Shown piece by piece: positions 8,580 through 16,996 of a stretch of 64,000 nt of DNA; within the stretch, counting starts at the first letter, position 1; every line of letters begins with the position of its first letter. Source of the DNA: Streptomyces sp. CB02009 (GTDB lineage Bacteria; Actinomycetota; Actinomycetes; Streptomycetales; Streptomycetaceae); assembly GCF_001905825.1 (NCBI RefSeq), contig NZ_LIVV01000001.1, positions 1,502,379-1,566,378 on the forward strand, read 5' to 3'. The position numbers and the translations under genes are program-made. Below the pieces are notes generated by a model, which was not told the DNA's origin, did not search any database, and saw only the letters and a program-made list of their open reading frames with translations.

Positions 8580-9252
8580 GGCGCACTGCGGACCGGCGGA
8601 CCACGACCAGCGCTGCGATGCCCGCCGCGGCAGCGGTCAGCGCGGCACCCGTGCCGAAGTTCGACTCCTCCTCGGCGCTGAGCGTCTCCAGGTCCGGGAC
8701 CCCGCCGCCGCCCGCCGGGACGGAGCCGGACGGCTGCCGGTAGTCCGATCCGGCGTTGATCTCCGCGGCGGGGCTGCCGCTCGGGCGGGCCGGACGGTTC
8801 GGGCCCTGGGCCGCGGCACGGCCGGCACAGTCGATCTTGAAGCTCCTGTGCTTCGGGCCGGACGGGACCGTCCACACGAGTTGGTACGTTCCTTCCGGCA
8901 GGAGGTAACGCTCGCTGCGGGCCGCGCCGTTGACGAGTGGCAGCGTGCTCACCAGAGTGTCGCCGGGGGGCACGGTCGGCGGCTGCTCGGTGATCGTCCA
9001 GGGCACCGCCGGGAAGGACTCGAAGTTGCTCGCGACGAGGGTGAAGGCGCAGACCTCGACGCCGTCCTGGCCTCGCGAGTGCCAGCCGGCGGAACGGACG
9101 TTGAGGTCGCCGCTGTCGCCGGGAGCGGCGTGGGCGGCCGGTGCGCCGACGAGGGCGACGCCGGCGAGGGCGGCCGCCGCGGCCGCAGTGGCACCGGCGC
9201 GGACGCCGGTCAGTCGCAGGGGGCTGGACAGAGTCACGGTGAACTCCTTCAT
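8560..9252 (-). CDS. Secreted surface protein with C-terminal membrane anchor, sortase partner
   Basis: The 230-residue product has a signal peptide ending near PAAHAAPG (residue 43), a beta-rich domain with two cysteines (EVCAFTL and KIDCAG), a Pro/Gly-rich linker, and a C-terminal hydrophobic helix followed by RRSAVRRARNEA. No LPxTG is present, so it is probably held by the helix. The conserved pairing of such a protein directly before a class F sortase is common in Streptomyces. The gene and the sortase form one transcription unit. The function of the extracellular domain is unknown. Confidence 0.75.
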   Translation of the reverse strand: MKEFTVTLSSPLRLTGVRAGATAAAAAALAGVALVGAPAAHAAPGDSGDLNVRSAGWHSRGQDGVEVCAFTLVASNFESFPAVPWTITEQPPTVPPGDTLVSTLPLVNGAARSERYLLPEGTYQLVWTVPSGPKHRSFKIDCAGRAAAQGPNRPARPSGSPAAEINAGSDYRQPSGSVPAGGGGVPDLETLSAEEESNFGTGAALTAAAAGIAALVVVRRSAVRRARNEA

Positions 9253-9546
9253 GGTGGGCTGATTGTCATACCGGTGAGTCGCGGCTCATCAGATGTCATG
9301 GGGCCCGGCATGCAAGGGATGTGCCGCTCGACTCGCGGGGAATCACCTGACTGGTCGACAGAGATCAAGGTGAGGCGGGTGGGTCGGGCCCGGGGAAGCC
9401 CGATCTCCGCGCCGTCCTCACGGCCCGGCTCCGGCCCTGCGGGAGACCGGCGGGGTCCGTGCTCCGCGGCATCGGCAGACGCTGCGTCGCCGTGGCCGCC
9501 TGCGTTGCCGTCGTGACGTCGGCCGACGCCGCGCCGCCGTGGCCGC

Positions 9547-10461
9547 CTACGTGGCCGCCGTACGGAAGCCGCAGTTGCCGCTGCTTGAGGACGGCGTGTT
9601 GGCCGAGCGGGCGGCCACCCGGTAGCGGTGGCAGTAGGAGTCGTGGCACAGGTAGGAGCCGCCCCGGATGACCCGGCGGGTGCCCGAACCGGGACCTCGG
9701 GGGTCCTGCCGCGGGGAGTGCGCGTAGAAGTCCGCGGCGAACCAGTCGGCGCACCACTCCCAGACGTTGCCGCTCACCTCGTACAGGCCGAAGCCGTTCG
9801 GGGGATACGAGCGGACCGGAGCCGTGGCCAGCCATCCGTCGGCCCCGGTGTTGGCGTAGGGGAACGGCCCCTGCCAGATGTTGCACTGCCACCGTCCGCC
9901 CGGGGTGAGTTCGTCGCCCCAGGGGAAGCGCCGGCCCTCGTGCCCGCCGCGGGCGGCGTACTCCCATTCGGCCTCGGTCGGCAGCCGCCGCCCCGCCCAC
10001 GTGCAGTAGGCCGTCGCGTCGTCCCAGGACACGTGGACCACGGGGTGGTCCGGATCGGCCTCCGACAGCGGGCCGTGCGGGTGGCGCCAGTCGGCCCCCC
10101 GGACCTGGAGCCACCACGGCACCGAGGGATCGGCACCGAGGACGTCCGTCTGCTCGGCCGCGGCGGCGAGATGGAAGACGGCCGAACTCCCCTCCCGCTC
10201 GGCGACGGTGACGTACCCGGTGGCCTTCGCGAACGCCGCGTACATGGTGACCGTCACCGCCGTGACGTCGATCGAGAAGGGGGCGATCCGCACCTCGTGG
10301 ACCGGGCCCTCCCCGTCGTCGGCGTAGCCCTCCCCGAAGGCGTCCCCCATGAGGAAGCCCCCGCCCGGCAGCCGCTCCTCGTCGTGGACGGGCGGTGCCG
10401 GGGCCGGGTCGACCGGGCCCGGCCGTTGTGAAGGTTCCGTTTCAGGCACGCAGCAACGCAT
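9547..10461 (-). CDS. Formylglycine-generating enzyme (sulfatase maturase, SUMF1 family)
   Basis: The 304-residue protein contains the full FGE-sulfatase domain: GGGFLMGD near residue 35, ending with [15 protein letters not shown] and GNCGFR. The two cysteines in that stretch (about C272 and C277) are the copper-binding catalytic pair of true FGEs, which oxidise the Cys of CxPxR in sulfatases to formylglycine using oxygen. Many FGE-like proteins lack this pair; this one has it. The ATG at 10461 follows GGAGG by seven bases. It is divergent from padR and a CMPAR-containing sulfatase gene, its probable substrate. Confidence 0.92.
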   Translation of the reverse strand: MRCCVPETEPSQRPGPVDPAPAPPVHDEERLPGGGFLMGDAFGEGYADDGEGPVHEVRIAPFSIDVTAVTVTMYAAFAKATGYVTVAEREGSSAVFHLAAAAEQTDVLGADPSVPWWLQVRGADWRHPHGPLSEADPDHPVVHVSWDDATAYCTWAGRRLPTEAEWEYAARGGHEGRRFPWGDELTPGGRWQCNIWQGPFPYANTGADGWLATAPVRSYPPNGFGLYEVSGNVWEWCADWFAADFYAHSPRQDPRGPGSGTRRVIRGGSYLCHDSYCHRYRVAARSANTPSSSSGNCGFRTAAT

Positions 10462-10489
10462 TGACGGGCCTCCGTCTCGAGGATATGAA
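10461..10489 (+). promoter_or_regulatory. Probable padR-sulfatase promoter
   Basis: TTGACG (10461-10466) and TATGAA (10484-10489) are separated by 17 bases, close to the housekeeping consensus. The predicted start of transcription is near 10496, within the first of two GCACATAGGA repeats. The -35 box abuts the FGE start codon on the other strand. Confidence 0.55.
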
Positions 10490-10494
10490 TGGCC

Positions 10495-10520
10495 GCACAT
10501 AGGAAACATTGCACATAGGA
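10495..10520 (+). promoter_or_regulatory. Direct repeat, candidate PadR operator
   Basis: The decamer GCACATAGGA occurs at 10495-10504 and again at 10511-10520, 16 bases apart. The copies cover the predicted transcription start and leader, and the second contains the ribosome-binding site of padR. The ACAT core agrees with half-sites reported for PadR proteins. It could repress padR, the sulfatase and perhaps the divergent FGE gene together. Confidence 0.45.
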
Positions 10521-10529
10521 GTCGGGTCT

Positions 10530-11099
10530 GTGAAGTTGGAGTACGTCCTCCTCTCCCTGCTGGCACAACGGCCCCACAGCGGGTACGACCTGCGCAAGTG
10601 GCTGCAGATCGAAGGTCAGTTCCTGTGGTCCAGGGCGCACCACAGCCAGATCTACCGGGCGCTGCGCACCATGGAGTCGGACGGCTGGGTGGCCCACCAG
10701 GTCGATCCGCGCGAAGGCCGGCCGGACGCCAAGGTGTACCGGATGACCGAGACCGGGCGGGACGCGCTGCTCGCCTGGGTCCGCGGCCCGTACGAGCCGA
10801 CCAGCCGATTCCAGGAGGTCGACTTCGTCGCCCGGTTCTCGATCACGGTCCCCCTGGACCGGGAGGCCGCCGTACGGCTCATCCGCACCGAACTCGCCTA
10901 CCGGCGCGAGCAGATCGCCCGCAACCGGGACAGGGACCGCGCACTCCACTTCGAGGACCCCATCCCCGAACTCGACCAGGAGCTCGCCCGGCAGGTCCAC
11001 GAGGAACTGCACCAGCGCGGGGCAGAGGCCGTCGACGGGTGGGTGGCCTGGCTGGAGCGCATGGAGCTGCGCCTGACCGAAGGGAAGTCCGTCCGATGA
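10530..11099 (+). CDS. PadR-family transcriptional regulator
   Basis: The 189-residue protein opens [20 protein letters not shown], a PadR winged helix, with the recognition part in [16 protein letters not shown] and the wing in [11 protein letters not shown]-terminal region of helices (about residues 95-185) is the usual PadR dimerisation domain, which often binds small phenolic ligands. The GTG at 10530 has AGGAG eight bases upstream; an in-frame TTG at 10509 is less likely. Its stop overlaps the sulfatase start (ATGA), so the two are translated together. It probably senses a sulfatase substrate or product. Confidence 0.9.
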   Translation: MKLEYVLLSLLAQRPHSGYDLRKWLQIEGQFLWSRAHHSQIYRALRTMESDGWVAHQVDPREGRPDAKVYRMTETGRDALLAWVRGPYEPTSRFQEVDFVARFSITVPLDREAAVRLIRTELAYRREQIARNRDRDRALHFEDPIPELDQELARQVHEELHQRGAEAVDGWVAWLERMELRLTEGKSVR

Positions 11100-12859
11100 G
11101 GGCGATCATGGTGATGTTCGACAGCCTGAACCGGCGGATGCTGCCGCCGTACGGCGGCGACTGGACACACGCCCCGAACTTCGCGCGGCTCGCCGAACGG
11201 ACGGTGACCTTCGACAACGCCTACGCGGGGTCGATGCCGTGCATGCCCGCCCGCCGCGAACTGCACACCGGGCGCTACAACTTCCTCCACCGCAGCTGGG
11301 GACCGCTCGAACCCTTCGACGACTCGATGCCCGAACTGCTCAAGCAGAACGGGGTGTACACGCACCTGGTCAGCGACCATCCCCACTACTGGGAGGACGG
11401 CGGCGCCACCTACCACGGCCGGTACAACTCCTGGGAGTTCTTCCGCGGCCAGGAGGGCGACCCCTGGAAGGGACAGGTGGCCGATCCCGAGATCCCCGAG
11501 GACCTGAAGCGGATGCGCTCGGCCGTGTACCGGCAGGACTGGGTCAACCGGCCCCACATGGCCACCGAGGACCGGCACCCCCAGACGCTCACGTTCGACG
11601 CCGGTCTCGAGTTCATCCGCACCAACCACGCCGAGGACCGCTGGTTCGTGCAGATCGAGACCTTCGACCCGCACGAGCCGTTCTTCAGCCACCAGCGGTA
11701 CAAGGACCTCTACCCGCACGCCTACGACGGACCGCACTTCGACTGGCCCGACTACAAGCGGGTGGTCGAGACGGACGAACAGGTCGCGCACGCCGGGTTC
11801 GAGTACGCCGCCCTGCTCTCCATGTGCGACCACTCCCTGGGACGGGTCCTCGACGCCATGGACGCGTACGGCCTCTGGGACGACACCCTGCTGATCGTCA
11901 ACACCGACCACGGCCTGCTGCTCGGCGAGAAGGGCTGGTGGGGCAAGTCCGTCCAGCCCTGGTACAACGAGCTCGTCCACCTGCCGCTGTTCGCCTGGGA
12001 CCCGCGCTCCGGCGGCGCGGGCGAGCGGTGCGACACCCTCGTCCAGACCATCGACCTGGCCCCCACGCTCCTCGAGTACTTCGGTGTCGAGCGCCCGGTC
12101 GACATGCAGGGCGCTCCGCTGTCCGAAGCCGCCGACACGGACCTGCGCGAGGCGGGGCTGTTCGGCATCCACGGCGGCCACGTGAACATCACGGACGGCC
12201 GGTACGTCTACATGCGCGCGCCCGTCGACGCCTCCAACACCCCGCTGGAGGAGTACACGTTGATGCCGACGCACATGCGGGGCCGCTTCACCCCCGCGGA
12301 GCTGGCCGACCTCGAACTCGCCGAACCGTTCGGCTTCACCAAGGGCGTCCGCACCCTGCGGATGCCGGGCCGCACCTTCGTCAACCCGTACCACCACGGC
12401 AGCCTGTTGTTCGACCTGCGCGACGACCCCGAACAGCTCCGTCCGCTCGTCGACGACGAGGTGGAACTGCGGCTCGCGACGCTGCTCGTGAAACTCATGC
12501 GGAGCACCGAAGCCCCGGCCGGCCAGTACGAACGGCTCGGGCTGCCCGCCGAGGGCGCGGTGACCGACGCGCACCTGCTCGTACGGGCCCAGCGGGGCCG
12601 GGCCGAGAGCGCGGCCGTGCCTCTGCCGCGCACCGAGGACTACCCGCAGGGGAGGCTGTCCCTGCGCACGCCCGTCGCGACGCTCCTCGGCGACGTGGTG
12701 GCCGCCGAGATCCTGAAGCGGCACCTGCCCGGGATCGCGGACTCCGAACTGCTGCAGTTCCTGGGACCGACCCCGCTGATCGACATCGCCGCGATGGCGG
12801 GCGGCATGCTGCCCGCCGAGAAGCTCCGACAGGTCGCCGAGGAACTCGCCAAGCTCTGA
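11096..12859 (+). CDS. Type I (formylglycine) sulfatase with extra C-terminal domain
   Basis: This 587-residue cytoplasmic-looking protein (no signal peptide) has the sulfatase signature CMPARRELHTG with Cys49-x-Pro-x-Arg53, the site converted to formylglycine. Metal-binding segments are seen at FDSLN near the start and NTDHGLLLGEKGWWGK near residue 280. The last 90 residues or so (from about 500) form an extra domain with LGDVVAAEILKR and MLPAEKLRQVAEEL, not part of the core fold. The ATG overlaps the padR stop. Together with the divergent FGE and the downstream MFS gene it forms a complete sulfate-ester module; the substrate is unknown. Confidence 0.92.
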   Translation: MRAIMVMFDSLNRRMLPPYGGDWTHAPNFARLAERTVTFDNAYAGSMPCMPARRELHTGRYNFLHRSWGPLEPFDDSMPELLKQNGVYTHLVSDHPHYWEDGGATYHGRYNSWEFFRGQEGDPWKGQVADPEIPEDLKRMRSAVYRQDWVNRPHMATEDRHPQTLTFDAGLEFIRTNHAEDRWFVQIETFDPHEPFFSHQRYKDLYPHAYDGPHFDWPDYKRVVETDEQVAHAGFEYAALLSMCDHSLGRVLDAMDAYGLWDDTLLIVNTDHGLLLGEKGWWGKSVQPWYNELVHLPLFAWDPRSGGAGERCDTLVQTIDLAPTLLEYFGVERPVDMQGAPLSEAADTDLREAGLFGIHGGHVNITDGRYVYMRAPVDASNTPLEEYTLMPTHMRGRFTPAELADLELAEPFGFTKGVRTLRMPGRTFVNPYHHGSLLFDLRDDPEQLRPLVDDEVELRLATLLVKLMRSTEAPAGQYERLGLPAEGAVTDAHLLVRAQRGRAESAAVPLPRTEDYPQGRLSLRTPVATLLGDVVAAEILKRHLPGIADSELLQFLGPTPLIDIAAMAGGMLPAEKLRQVAEELAKL

Positions 12860-12882
12860 CGCGTACACGAAGCGTGCACGAG

Positions 12883-12914
12883 GCCGGTGACGGGGCGGCA
12901 ACCCCGTCACCGGC
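12883..12914 (+). terminator. Strong intercistronic hairpin between sulfatase and MFS genes
   Basis: GCCGGTGACGGGG and its exact complement, 13 bp, flank a six-base loop. It lies 24 bases after the sulfatase stop and 58 bases before the MFS start. With no T-run it may be a partial terminator or a 3' mRNA stabiliser that lowers transporter expression relative to the enzyme. Confidence 0.5.
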
Positions 12915-12971
12915 AGACACCCCTCTCCCACAACTCCTGCGAAGAACGATGCGAAGAAAAGAGGTGACGTG

Positions 12972-14339
12972 ATGCCCGAGCTTATCGAGGATCCCACCAG
13001 AACCACGAAGGACCCGACCGGCACCACGGTGAAGGGCCGCTGGCGGCAGCTCTCCCTGCTCGGCGGCGCCCTGCTCGTCGACAACACCGAGGCAAGCCTG
13101 ATCAGCGGCCTGTTCCCGGTGATCAGGCAGGCGCTCGGCGTCTCGCTCGGCGCGCTGGGGATCCTGACCGCCGCCGGAAAGATCGTCGGCGTACTGGCCG
13201 GCCCGCTGTGGGTGTGGGTCGCCCAGCGCTGGTCCCGCAAGGGCGTCCTCGTCCTCGCCACCGGGTTCTGGGGAGCCTTCGGCATCGCGGCCGGATTCGC
13301 CCAGGACTTCACCCAGCTCCTCGTCCTGTGCACCGTACTCGCGGCCGGATACGCGGCTGCCGGACCGATCGCCACCGACGTCGTCGGAGACCTCTTCGAC
13401 AAGAAGACCCGAGGCCGGGCCATCGGCATGCTCTACGGCGGTCTCGCGCTGGCCTCCTCGGTCTTCGCCGCCCTGAAGGGGCAGCTCGCGGGGGTCGAGG
13501 ACGGCTGGCGCTGGGGCCTGTGGGCGATCGGGGCGCTCAACGTCCTCTTCGGCATCGCCCTCTGGATCTGGCTGCGCGACCCGGGGCGCGGAGCGTCCGA
13601 GCACCAGCTCGCCGACCTCGGGCGCACGGTGCGCGAGACACAGACGAAGGTGACCCGCCGGCAGGTCGCGGCCCTGTTCCGCATCCCCAGCTTCGTGATC
13701 CTGCTCGGCTCCAGACTGCTCTCGGGCCATCTCCTCGTCGGCACGTTCGGCGTGATCTTCCTCGTCGACGCGTACGGCTTCTCCGTGCAGGTGGCGTCCG
13801 TCGTACTCCTCCCGATGGGGATCGGGTACTTCGCCGGCACGCTGCTCGGAGGCTTCCTGGCCGACTGGGCCTCCCGGCGCAGTCCGCGGCACGGCCTGGT
13901 CGCCGTCCTCCAGGCCGCGCAGTTCACCTTCGGGATCGTCGCGTACTTCGGCACCCAGATCGACTACGGAAGCATCGGGCTGTTCGCCTTCTTCTTCGCT
14001 CTCATGGGTCTGGCCCAGGGCGTGAACCCCGGCGTCAACCGCCCGATGGTCATGGCGATCACCCCGCCCGAACTCCGCGGTGCCGCTTTCGCGGTCTACA
14101 TCACCGTCTTCGAAGCCATCGCCTGGGCGGCGTTCAGCCTCGGTGCCGGCTTCCTCGGCGACGCGGTCGGCCTGCGGGTGGTCTTCCTCTGGGTCCTCGT
14201 CATCCTCATGGCGGTCAACGGGGCCTTCCTCGGCCTCCTGTATCGGACGTACGCCCAGGACGTCGCCCGCGTCCAGCGTGAACTGGACCGTCGGCGGGCC
14301 GAAGCCCTCGCCGGGGGAGGGGCGGCTTCGGGAGCCTGA
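12972..14339 (+). CDS. MFS transporter
   Basis: The 455-residue protein contains about 12 hydrophobic helices with the MFS loop signatures (for example WVAQRWSRKG between helices 2 and 3). The VDNTEASLISGLFPVI opening helix recalls the spinster/UMF group. GAGG lies seven bases before the ATG; a GTG at 12969 is an alternative. It follows the sulfatase in the same direction, after a hairpin, and is the likely permease for the sulfated compound or its desulfated product. Direction of transport cannot be read from sequence. Confidence 0.88.
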   Translation: MPELIEDPTRTTKDPTGTTVKGRWRQLSLLGGALLVDNTEASLISGLFPVIRQALGVSLGALGILTAAGKIVGVLAGPLWVWVAQRWSRKGVLVLATGFWGAFGIAAGFAQDFTQLLVLCTVLAAGYAAAGPIATDVVGDLFDKKTRGRAIGMLYGGLALASSVFAALKGQLAGVEDGWRWGLWAIGALNVLFGIALWIWLRDPGRGASEHQLADLGRTVRETQTKVTRRQVAALFRIPSFVILLGSRLLSGHLLVGTFGVIFLVDAYGFSVQVASVVLLPMGIGYFAGTLLGGFLADWASRRSPRHGLVAVLQAAQFTFGIVAYFGTQIDYGSIGLFAFFFALMGLAQGVNPGVNRPMVMAITPPELRGAAFAVYITVFEAIAWAAFSLGAGFLGDAVGLRVVFLWVLVILMAVNGAFLGLLYRTYAQDVARVQRELDRRRAEALAGGGAASGA

Positions 14340-14377
14340 GCGTGCCCGGTGGCTGTCGGCCGCGTGGCGAGCCGGGC

Positions 14378-15001
14378 TCAGACGAGGGCCGGTGCGGAGA
14401 CGGGCAGGTAGGGGGTGATGTTGCCCAGGGCGCGCTCGACGTACAGCTCCTTCTCGCCCACCGGAGCGACGTAGTGCAGCGCGCTCTCGGCGGCGTCGTG
14501 GCCCTGGAGTCGGCTGATGATCCAGGCGGCGAGGTACGACGAGGCCAGGCAGCCGCCGGCGGTGGCGATGTCGCCCTTGGCGTAGAAGGGCTGGTTGAGC
14601 ACCTCGACGCCGGCGGCGACGACCCAGGGCTTCGTGGTCAGGTCCGTGCAGGCGGGGATGCCGTCGAGCAGACCGAGCCTGGCAAGCACGAGCGCGCCGG
14701 AGCACTGCGCCGCGATGAGCTGGCGGGAGGGGTCCAGGCCCCGCAGGACCTGCATGATCGCGGGGTCCTCGACGACCTCACGGGTCGCGATGCCGCTGCC
14801 GACGATGACGGCGTCGGCAGCACACGCCTCCTCGAGCGTGGACATCTGCTCGATGACGACCCCGTTCATCGACGTCACCCTGGGGCTGGGCGTGGCGAGG
14901 GTGACGCGCCAGCCGTCGGTCCTGACGCGGTTCAGGACGCCGAGCGCGATCAGGGAGTCGAGCTCGTTGTAGCCCTCGAAGGTGAGGATGGCGATGTGCA
15001 C
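14378..15001 (-). CDS. DJ-1/PfpI family protein (glutamine amidotransferase-like)
   Basis: The 207-residue product is a single DJ-1/PfpI domain. The nucleophile elbow is AAQCSGALVLA (Cys near 100) and the start HIAILTFEGYNELDSL is typical, with a conserved glutamate region. Family members are glyoxalases, isonitrile hydratases, chaperone-deglycases or AraC-type partners; the exact reaction cannot be assigned. The GTG start has GGAAGGA eight bases before. It is divergent from the MocR gene, 88 bases away, and a shared operator lies in between, so it is probably regulated by that protein. Confidence 0.85.
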   Translation of the reverse strand: MHIAILTFEGYNELDSLIALGVLNRVRTDGWRVTLATPSPRVTSMNGVVIEQMSTLEEACAADAVIVGSGIATREVVEDPAIMQVLRGLDPSRQLIAAQCSGALVLARLGLLDGIPACTDLTTKPWVVAAGVEVLNQPFYAKGDIATAGGCLASSYLAAWIISRLQGHDAAESALHYVAPVGEKELYVERALGNITPYLPVSAPALV

Positions 15002-15065
15002 GGCGGATGTCCTTCCGACTGGGTGGAGTACGACGGTAAGGACGCGCGAACAGGACAGTCAAAGA

Positions 15066-15082
15066 ATTGTCATGCATACAAT
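15066..15082. promoter_or_regulatory. Quasi-palindrome overlapping the MocR -10 box, candidate operator
   Basis: ATTGTCATGCATACAAT reads nearly the same on both strands (arms ATTGT/ACAAT around CATGCAT). Its right end contains TACAAT (15077-15082), a near-consensus -10 box seven bases before the ATG at 15090. A regulator bound here would block its own leaderless promoter and could also control the divergent DJ-1 gene. Confidence 0.5.
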
Positions 15083-15089
15083 GCGGCGC

Positions 15090-16427
15090 ATGGCAGCCCC
15101 GCGCTACAAACAACTGGTCGACGCCCTCGCAGCCGACATCCGCTCGGGGCGACTGGCCCCGGGCGCGCGGTTGCCGACGCACCGCGCTCTCGCCGCCCGC
15201 GAGGGCATCGCCCTGGTGACCGCGACGCGGGTGTACGCGGAACTGGAGGCGATGGGCGTCGTGAGCCGGGAACAAGGACGCGGCACCTTCGTACGCGACC
15301 TCGCGGTTCCCGCCGGCCATGGCATCGACCAGCAGGCCGTCGCCGCGGACGCGGTCGACCTCAGCTTCAACTATCCCTCGGTGCCGGGCCAGGCCGACCT
15401 CCTGCGGCAGGCCCTCCGGGAGGTGGCGGCCTCCGGCGACCTCGACTCGCTGCTGCGCTACCAGCCGCATCGAGGACGTCCCCAGGACAGAGCCTCCCTC
15501 GCGCGCCACCTGAGGCGCCGCGGCATCACCACGGACGCGGAGCGGGTCGTCGTCGCCGGCGGTGCCCAGCACGGCCTGGCCATCACGGTCATGGCCACGC
15601 TGAAGGCCGGCGACGTCGTCGCGGTCGACGCACTGACGTATCCGGGTTTCAAGGTGCTCGCGCACGCCTTCCAGCTCGACCTGGAGCCGATCCCGGTGAC
15701 TCCCGGCGGGCCCGATCTCGACGCCCTGGAGAAGCTGTGCGCGGTACGGCCCGTGCGCGCGATCTACACCATGCCCACGCTGCACAATCCCCTGGGATGG
15801 GTCATGGACGCGGCCGACCGTGCCCGACTGATCAAGATCGCCCGGCAGTACGGTCCCCTCATCATCGAGGACGCCTCGTACGCCTACCTGGCCGAGGACC
15901 CGCCACCGCCGCTGACCGCGTCCGCGCCCGACATCACCCTCTACGTCTCGGGACTCTCCAAGAGCATCGCCACCGGCCTGAGGGTCGGCTTCGTCGTCGC
16001 CCCGCCACCTCTGCTGCCGTCGCTCGAACGCGCGATCCGGGCCACCACGTGGAACACCCCGGCCCTCACCACCGCCATCGCCTGCCGCTGGCTCGACGAC
16101 GGCACGGCGGACCGGCTGGAAGCGCAGAAGCGCGACGACGCCCAGGCCCGCCAGGCGATCGCCGCCCAGGAACTGGCAGGCCTCCCACTCGTCAGCCACC
16201 CCTCGTCCTACTTCACCTGGCTCCCGCTGCCCGACGACGCACGCGCCGACCGCCTCACCGCCACCCTCGCGCGCCAGCACATCTCGGTCTCCACAGCGGA
16301 GCCGTACACCACCTCCACCCATACGCCCCAGGCACTCCGCCTCGCGCTGGGCTCCACCGACCTGGACCGCCTCCGCGTGACGCTGTGCACGGTGAGGGAG
16401 GTCGTCCTGGAGGACGCCTGCACGTGA
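15090..16427 (+). CDS. MocR/PdxR-type GntR regulator with PLP aminotransferase-like domain
   Basis: The 445-residue protein joins an N-terminal GntR winged helix (PRYKQLVDALAADIRSGRL, then LPTHRALAAREGI, about residues 3-70) to a fold-type I aminotransferase domain. The PLP lysine is in SGLSKSIATGLR. MocR proteins sense PLP or an amino-compound aldimine and activate or repress nearby genes. TACAAT seven bases before the ATG at 15090 suggests leaderless mRNA; ATG codons at 15081 and 15072 are alternatives. The divergent DJ-1/PfpI gene is the most likely target. Confidence 0.9.
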   Translation: MAAPRYKQLVDALAADIRSGRLAPGARLPTHRALAAREGIALVTATRVYAELEAMGVVSREQGRGTFVRDLAVPAGHGIDQQAVAADAVDLSFNYPSVPGQADLLRQALREVAASGDLDSLLRYQPHRGRPQDRASLARHLRRRGITTDAERVVVAGGAQHGLAITVMATLKAGDVVAVDALTYPGFKVLAHAFQLDLEPIPVTPGGPDLDALEKLCAVRPVRAIYTMPTLHNPLGWVMDAADRARLIKIARQYGPLIIEDASYAYLAEDPPPPLTASAPDITLYVSGLSKSIATGLRVGFVVAPPPLLPSLERAIRATTWNTPALTTAIACRWLDDGTADRLEAQKRDDAQARQAIAAQELAGLPLVSHPSSYFTWLPLPDDARADRLTATLARQHISVSTAEPYTTSTHTPQALRLALGSTDLDRLRVTLCTVREVVLEDACT

Positions 16428-16509
16428 GCTCCTCCCGATGGCCCGACTGCTCGACTACCTGAACGGCCGGCTGCCCGCTGCTGTGGTCGGCGGGGCCGAC
16501 GGGACCGGG

Positions 16510-16552
16510 TAACGTCTTTGTCATGTTCTTCCAGACGCCGATTCACGAGTGA
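16510..16552 (+). CDS. Possible leaderless nine-residue mini-ORF
   Basis: TAACGT at 16510-16515 is followed after seven bases by ATG (16523) and the frame encodes MFFQTPIHE before TGA at 16550-16552. The spacing is that of leaderless genes elsewhere in this window. The transcript would continue into the DUF6243-like gene, whose GTG starts at 16652. It may be a leader peptide, or just mark the promoter of the next gene. Confidence 0.3.
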
Positions 16553-16651
16553 GTGCGTGACGGACCTGCTGACCCCGTCCTCCGAGGCAGCGGTACCCGT
16601 CCCCCCGCCGATGAATCCGCAGACCCCTTCACACCACCAACGGGAGAACCC

Positions 16652-16867
16652 GTGACCGACAGCAAGAACATCAACAACCCCGTGGGCCAGGGCGGCGGCC
16701 AGCGCAAGAAGCTGTCCCGTGCCGAACGGCAGAACAACGGTCCGCACCGCAACCTCGACCGCCAGGGCGCGGCCGACAAGAAGGCGGAGCTGGTGCGCAA
16801 GATGCGCGAGAAGACGCAGGGAACCGGGGCCGCCGCGCAGACGGGCGACGACACCGCACAGAGCTGA
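16652..16867 (+). CDS. Small conserved actinobacterial protein (DUF6243-like)
   Basis: The 71-residue product starts TDSKNINNPVGQGGGQRKKL and is rich in Lys, Arg, Asn and Gln, with a central SRAERQNNGPHRNLDRQGAA. I recognise it from memory as the DUF6243 type found throughout Streptomyces; its function is unknown. It has no signal or membrane segment and looks like a basic nucleic-acid-associated peptide. GTG at 16652 follows GGGAGAACCC. A strong terminator lies just downstream, so it ends a transcription unit. Confidence 0.75.
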   Translation: MTDSKNINNPVGQGGGQRKKLSRAERQNNGPHRNLDRQGAADKKAELVRKMREKTQGTGAAAQTGDDTAQS

Positions 16868-16904
16868 CGCACCGCCGCCGGGTCGCAGGGCGGCGTCGCA
16901 CGGG

Positions 16905-16939
16905 CAGGGCCCGGACCGCAACGCGCGGTCCGGGCCCTG
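16905..16939 (+). terminator. Terminator hairpin after the DUF6243-like gene
   Basis: A perfect 15-bp stem (CAGGGCCCGGACCGC and complement) closes a five-base loop and is followed by TTCT. It separates the small gene from the next, which starts at 16997. Confidence 0.75.
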
Positions 16940-16996
16940 TTCTCGCCTACAAGGCGACGTTCGCGACGTGTCAGTGGTGGGGGAGAGGATGTCGGC

